DNA from: a virus
Reading direction: 5' to 3' (one strand)
DNA: 20,716 nt
IMG/VR virus record: IMGVR_UViG_3300006805_000205
Span: 1-20,716 of that record
The position numbers were made by a program, and so were the translations under genes. Positions 20,235 to 20,716 of the stretch are shown here, piece by piece; positions within the stretch are counted from its first letter, which is position 1; each line of letters begins with the position of its first letter. The notes beneath the pieces are model-generated. The model did no database searches and was not told the origin of the DNA. It saw nothing but the letters and a program-made list of their open reading frames with translations.

Positions 20235-20716
20235 ATGAAAGAAAAAAAATGTAAAGTTTGTCAAGAAAAATTTATTCCTAAACAATTTGCCCAGTGCATT
20301 TGTTCAATTCCTTGTGCAATTATACACGCTAAAAACTTAAAAGCCCAAAAAGAGCAAAGAGAATGGAGGGTGGAGAAAGCAGTTTTAAAAGAGAAATTAA
20401 AGACTTTGGGACAATATGAAGCAGAAGCTAAAACATCGTTTCAAAAGTGGATTAGAATGCGTGATGCTTCGCTTCCTTGCATTAGTTGTGGTAATTCAAA
20501 TACAAAAGATTGGGCTGGTGGTCATTTTTATTCTGCTGGAATGTATAGTGGATTAATGTTTGACGAAAGAAATGTACATAAACAATGTAATACGCACTGT
20601 AATAAATACCTTGCTGGTAATCTATTAGAATATAGAAAAGGATTGATTAAACGGTACGGTAATGCGTTTGTGGATGAATTAGACAGCATAAGCGACAGCA
20701 AAAGAAATTATAAATA
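20235..20716 (+). CDS. ninG: NinG-like recombination protein (3' end outside window)
   Basis: This open frame starts 1 nt after the methyltransferase stop and runs past the right edge, giving 160 residues here. The N-terminus has zinc-binding pairs CKVC (6-9) and CSIPC (23-27), then a charged helix. A second zinc/HNH-like domain shows CISCGN (82-87), AGGHFYSAGMYSGL (94-107), FDERNVHKQC (109-118) and HCNKYLAGNLLEYR (121-134). These are the signatures of lambda NinG (Rap), a structure-specific nuclease that helps resolve recombination intermediates. The methyltransferase-NinG pairing is consistent with an early or middle DNA-metabolism cluster. Confidence 0.88.
   Translation, partial: MKEKKCKVCQEKFIPKQFAQCICSIPCAIIHAKNLKAQKEQREWRVEKAVLKEKLKTLGQYEAEAKTSFQKWIRMRDASLPCISCGNSNTKDWAGGHFYSAGMYSGLMFDERNVHKQCNTHCNKYLAGNLLEYRKGLIKRYGNAFVDELDSISDSKRNYK

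Noticed and set aside
1-20716. Search for tRNA genes, CRISPR arrays, insertion sequences and an integrase or attachment site
   Set aside because: By eye I found no cloverleaf, no regularly spaced repeats, and no transposase or recombinase motif. Lysogeny cannot be judged from this part of the genome.

Overview
This window is roughly half of the genome of a tailed double-stranded DNA phage, or a prophage, of a Bacteroidota host, most likely in the Flavobacteriia. The evidence is the very AT-rich composition, A-rich translation starts of the AAAATTATG type with few Shine-Dalgarno sequences, promoter boxes matching the Bacteroidota -7 element TAnnTTTG, and several proteins of kinds I recall mainly from flavobacterial phages. 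All credible genes lie on the + strand, are tightly packed and often overlap by ATGA. I see no contractile sheath gene, and the 650-residue tape measure protein fits a siphovirus with a tail of about 100 nm. I see no tRNA, CRISPR array, insertion sequence or integrase.

Layout. 1-1364: end of the terminase small subunit and the complete large subunit. 1394-8836: tail module, comprising a tail assembly chaperone with a probable -1 frameshift on a T9 run, two head-tail joining or tail completion proteins, two large tail tip proteins, a small ORF and the tape measure protein. 8874-11559: XkdF-like capsid protease fused to a probable scaffold, major capsid protein, and a probable major tail (tube) protein; the last two are each followed by an intrinsic terminator. 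11637-14190: a small protein, the portal with a C-terminal extension, and a head-tail adaptor. 14257-16055: a BppU-like baseplate protein and a tail fiber. 16057-17257: small membrane proteins, a DUF5675-like protein with a His/Cys signature, and small proteins, probably the lysis region, closed by a terminator. 17258-17744: a regulatory intergenic region with a promoter, a candidate structured RNA of about 95 nt ending in its own terminator, and a long-range inverted repeat covering the ribosome binding site of a 34-codon ORF. 17745-20716: the start of an early or middle gene cluster with many small unknown genes, a MazG-like nucleotide pyrophosphohydrolase, a solitary cytosine-5 DNA methyltransferase and a NinG recombination protein cut by the window end.

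The gene order is unusual: the tail module sits between terminase and capsid genes, and the portal lies downstream of the major capsid and major tail proteins instead of next to terminase. The points most worth following up are the dual-coding tail chaperone overlap, the candidate RNA with its loop-loop complementarity near 17360-17455, terminators placed inside the morphogenesis operon, an extra domain near the N-terminus and a BACON-like C-terminus on the large tail protein, and the portal C-terminal domain.
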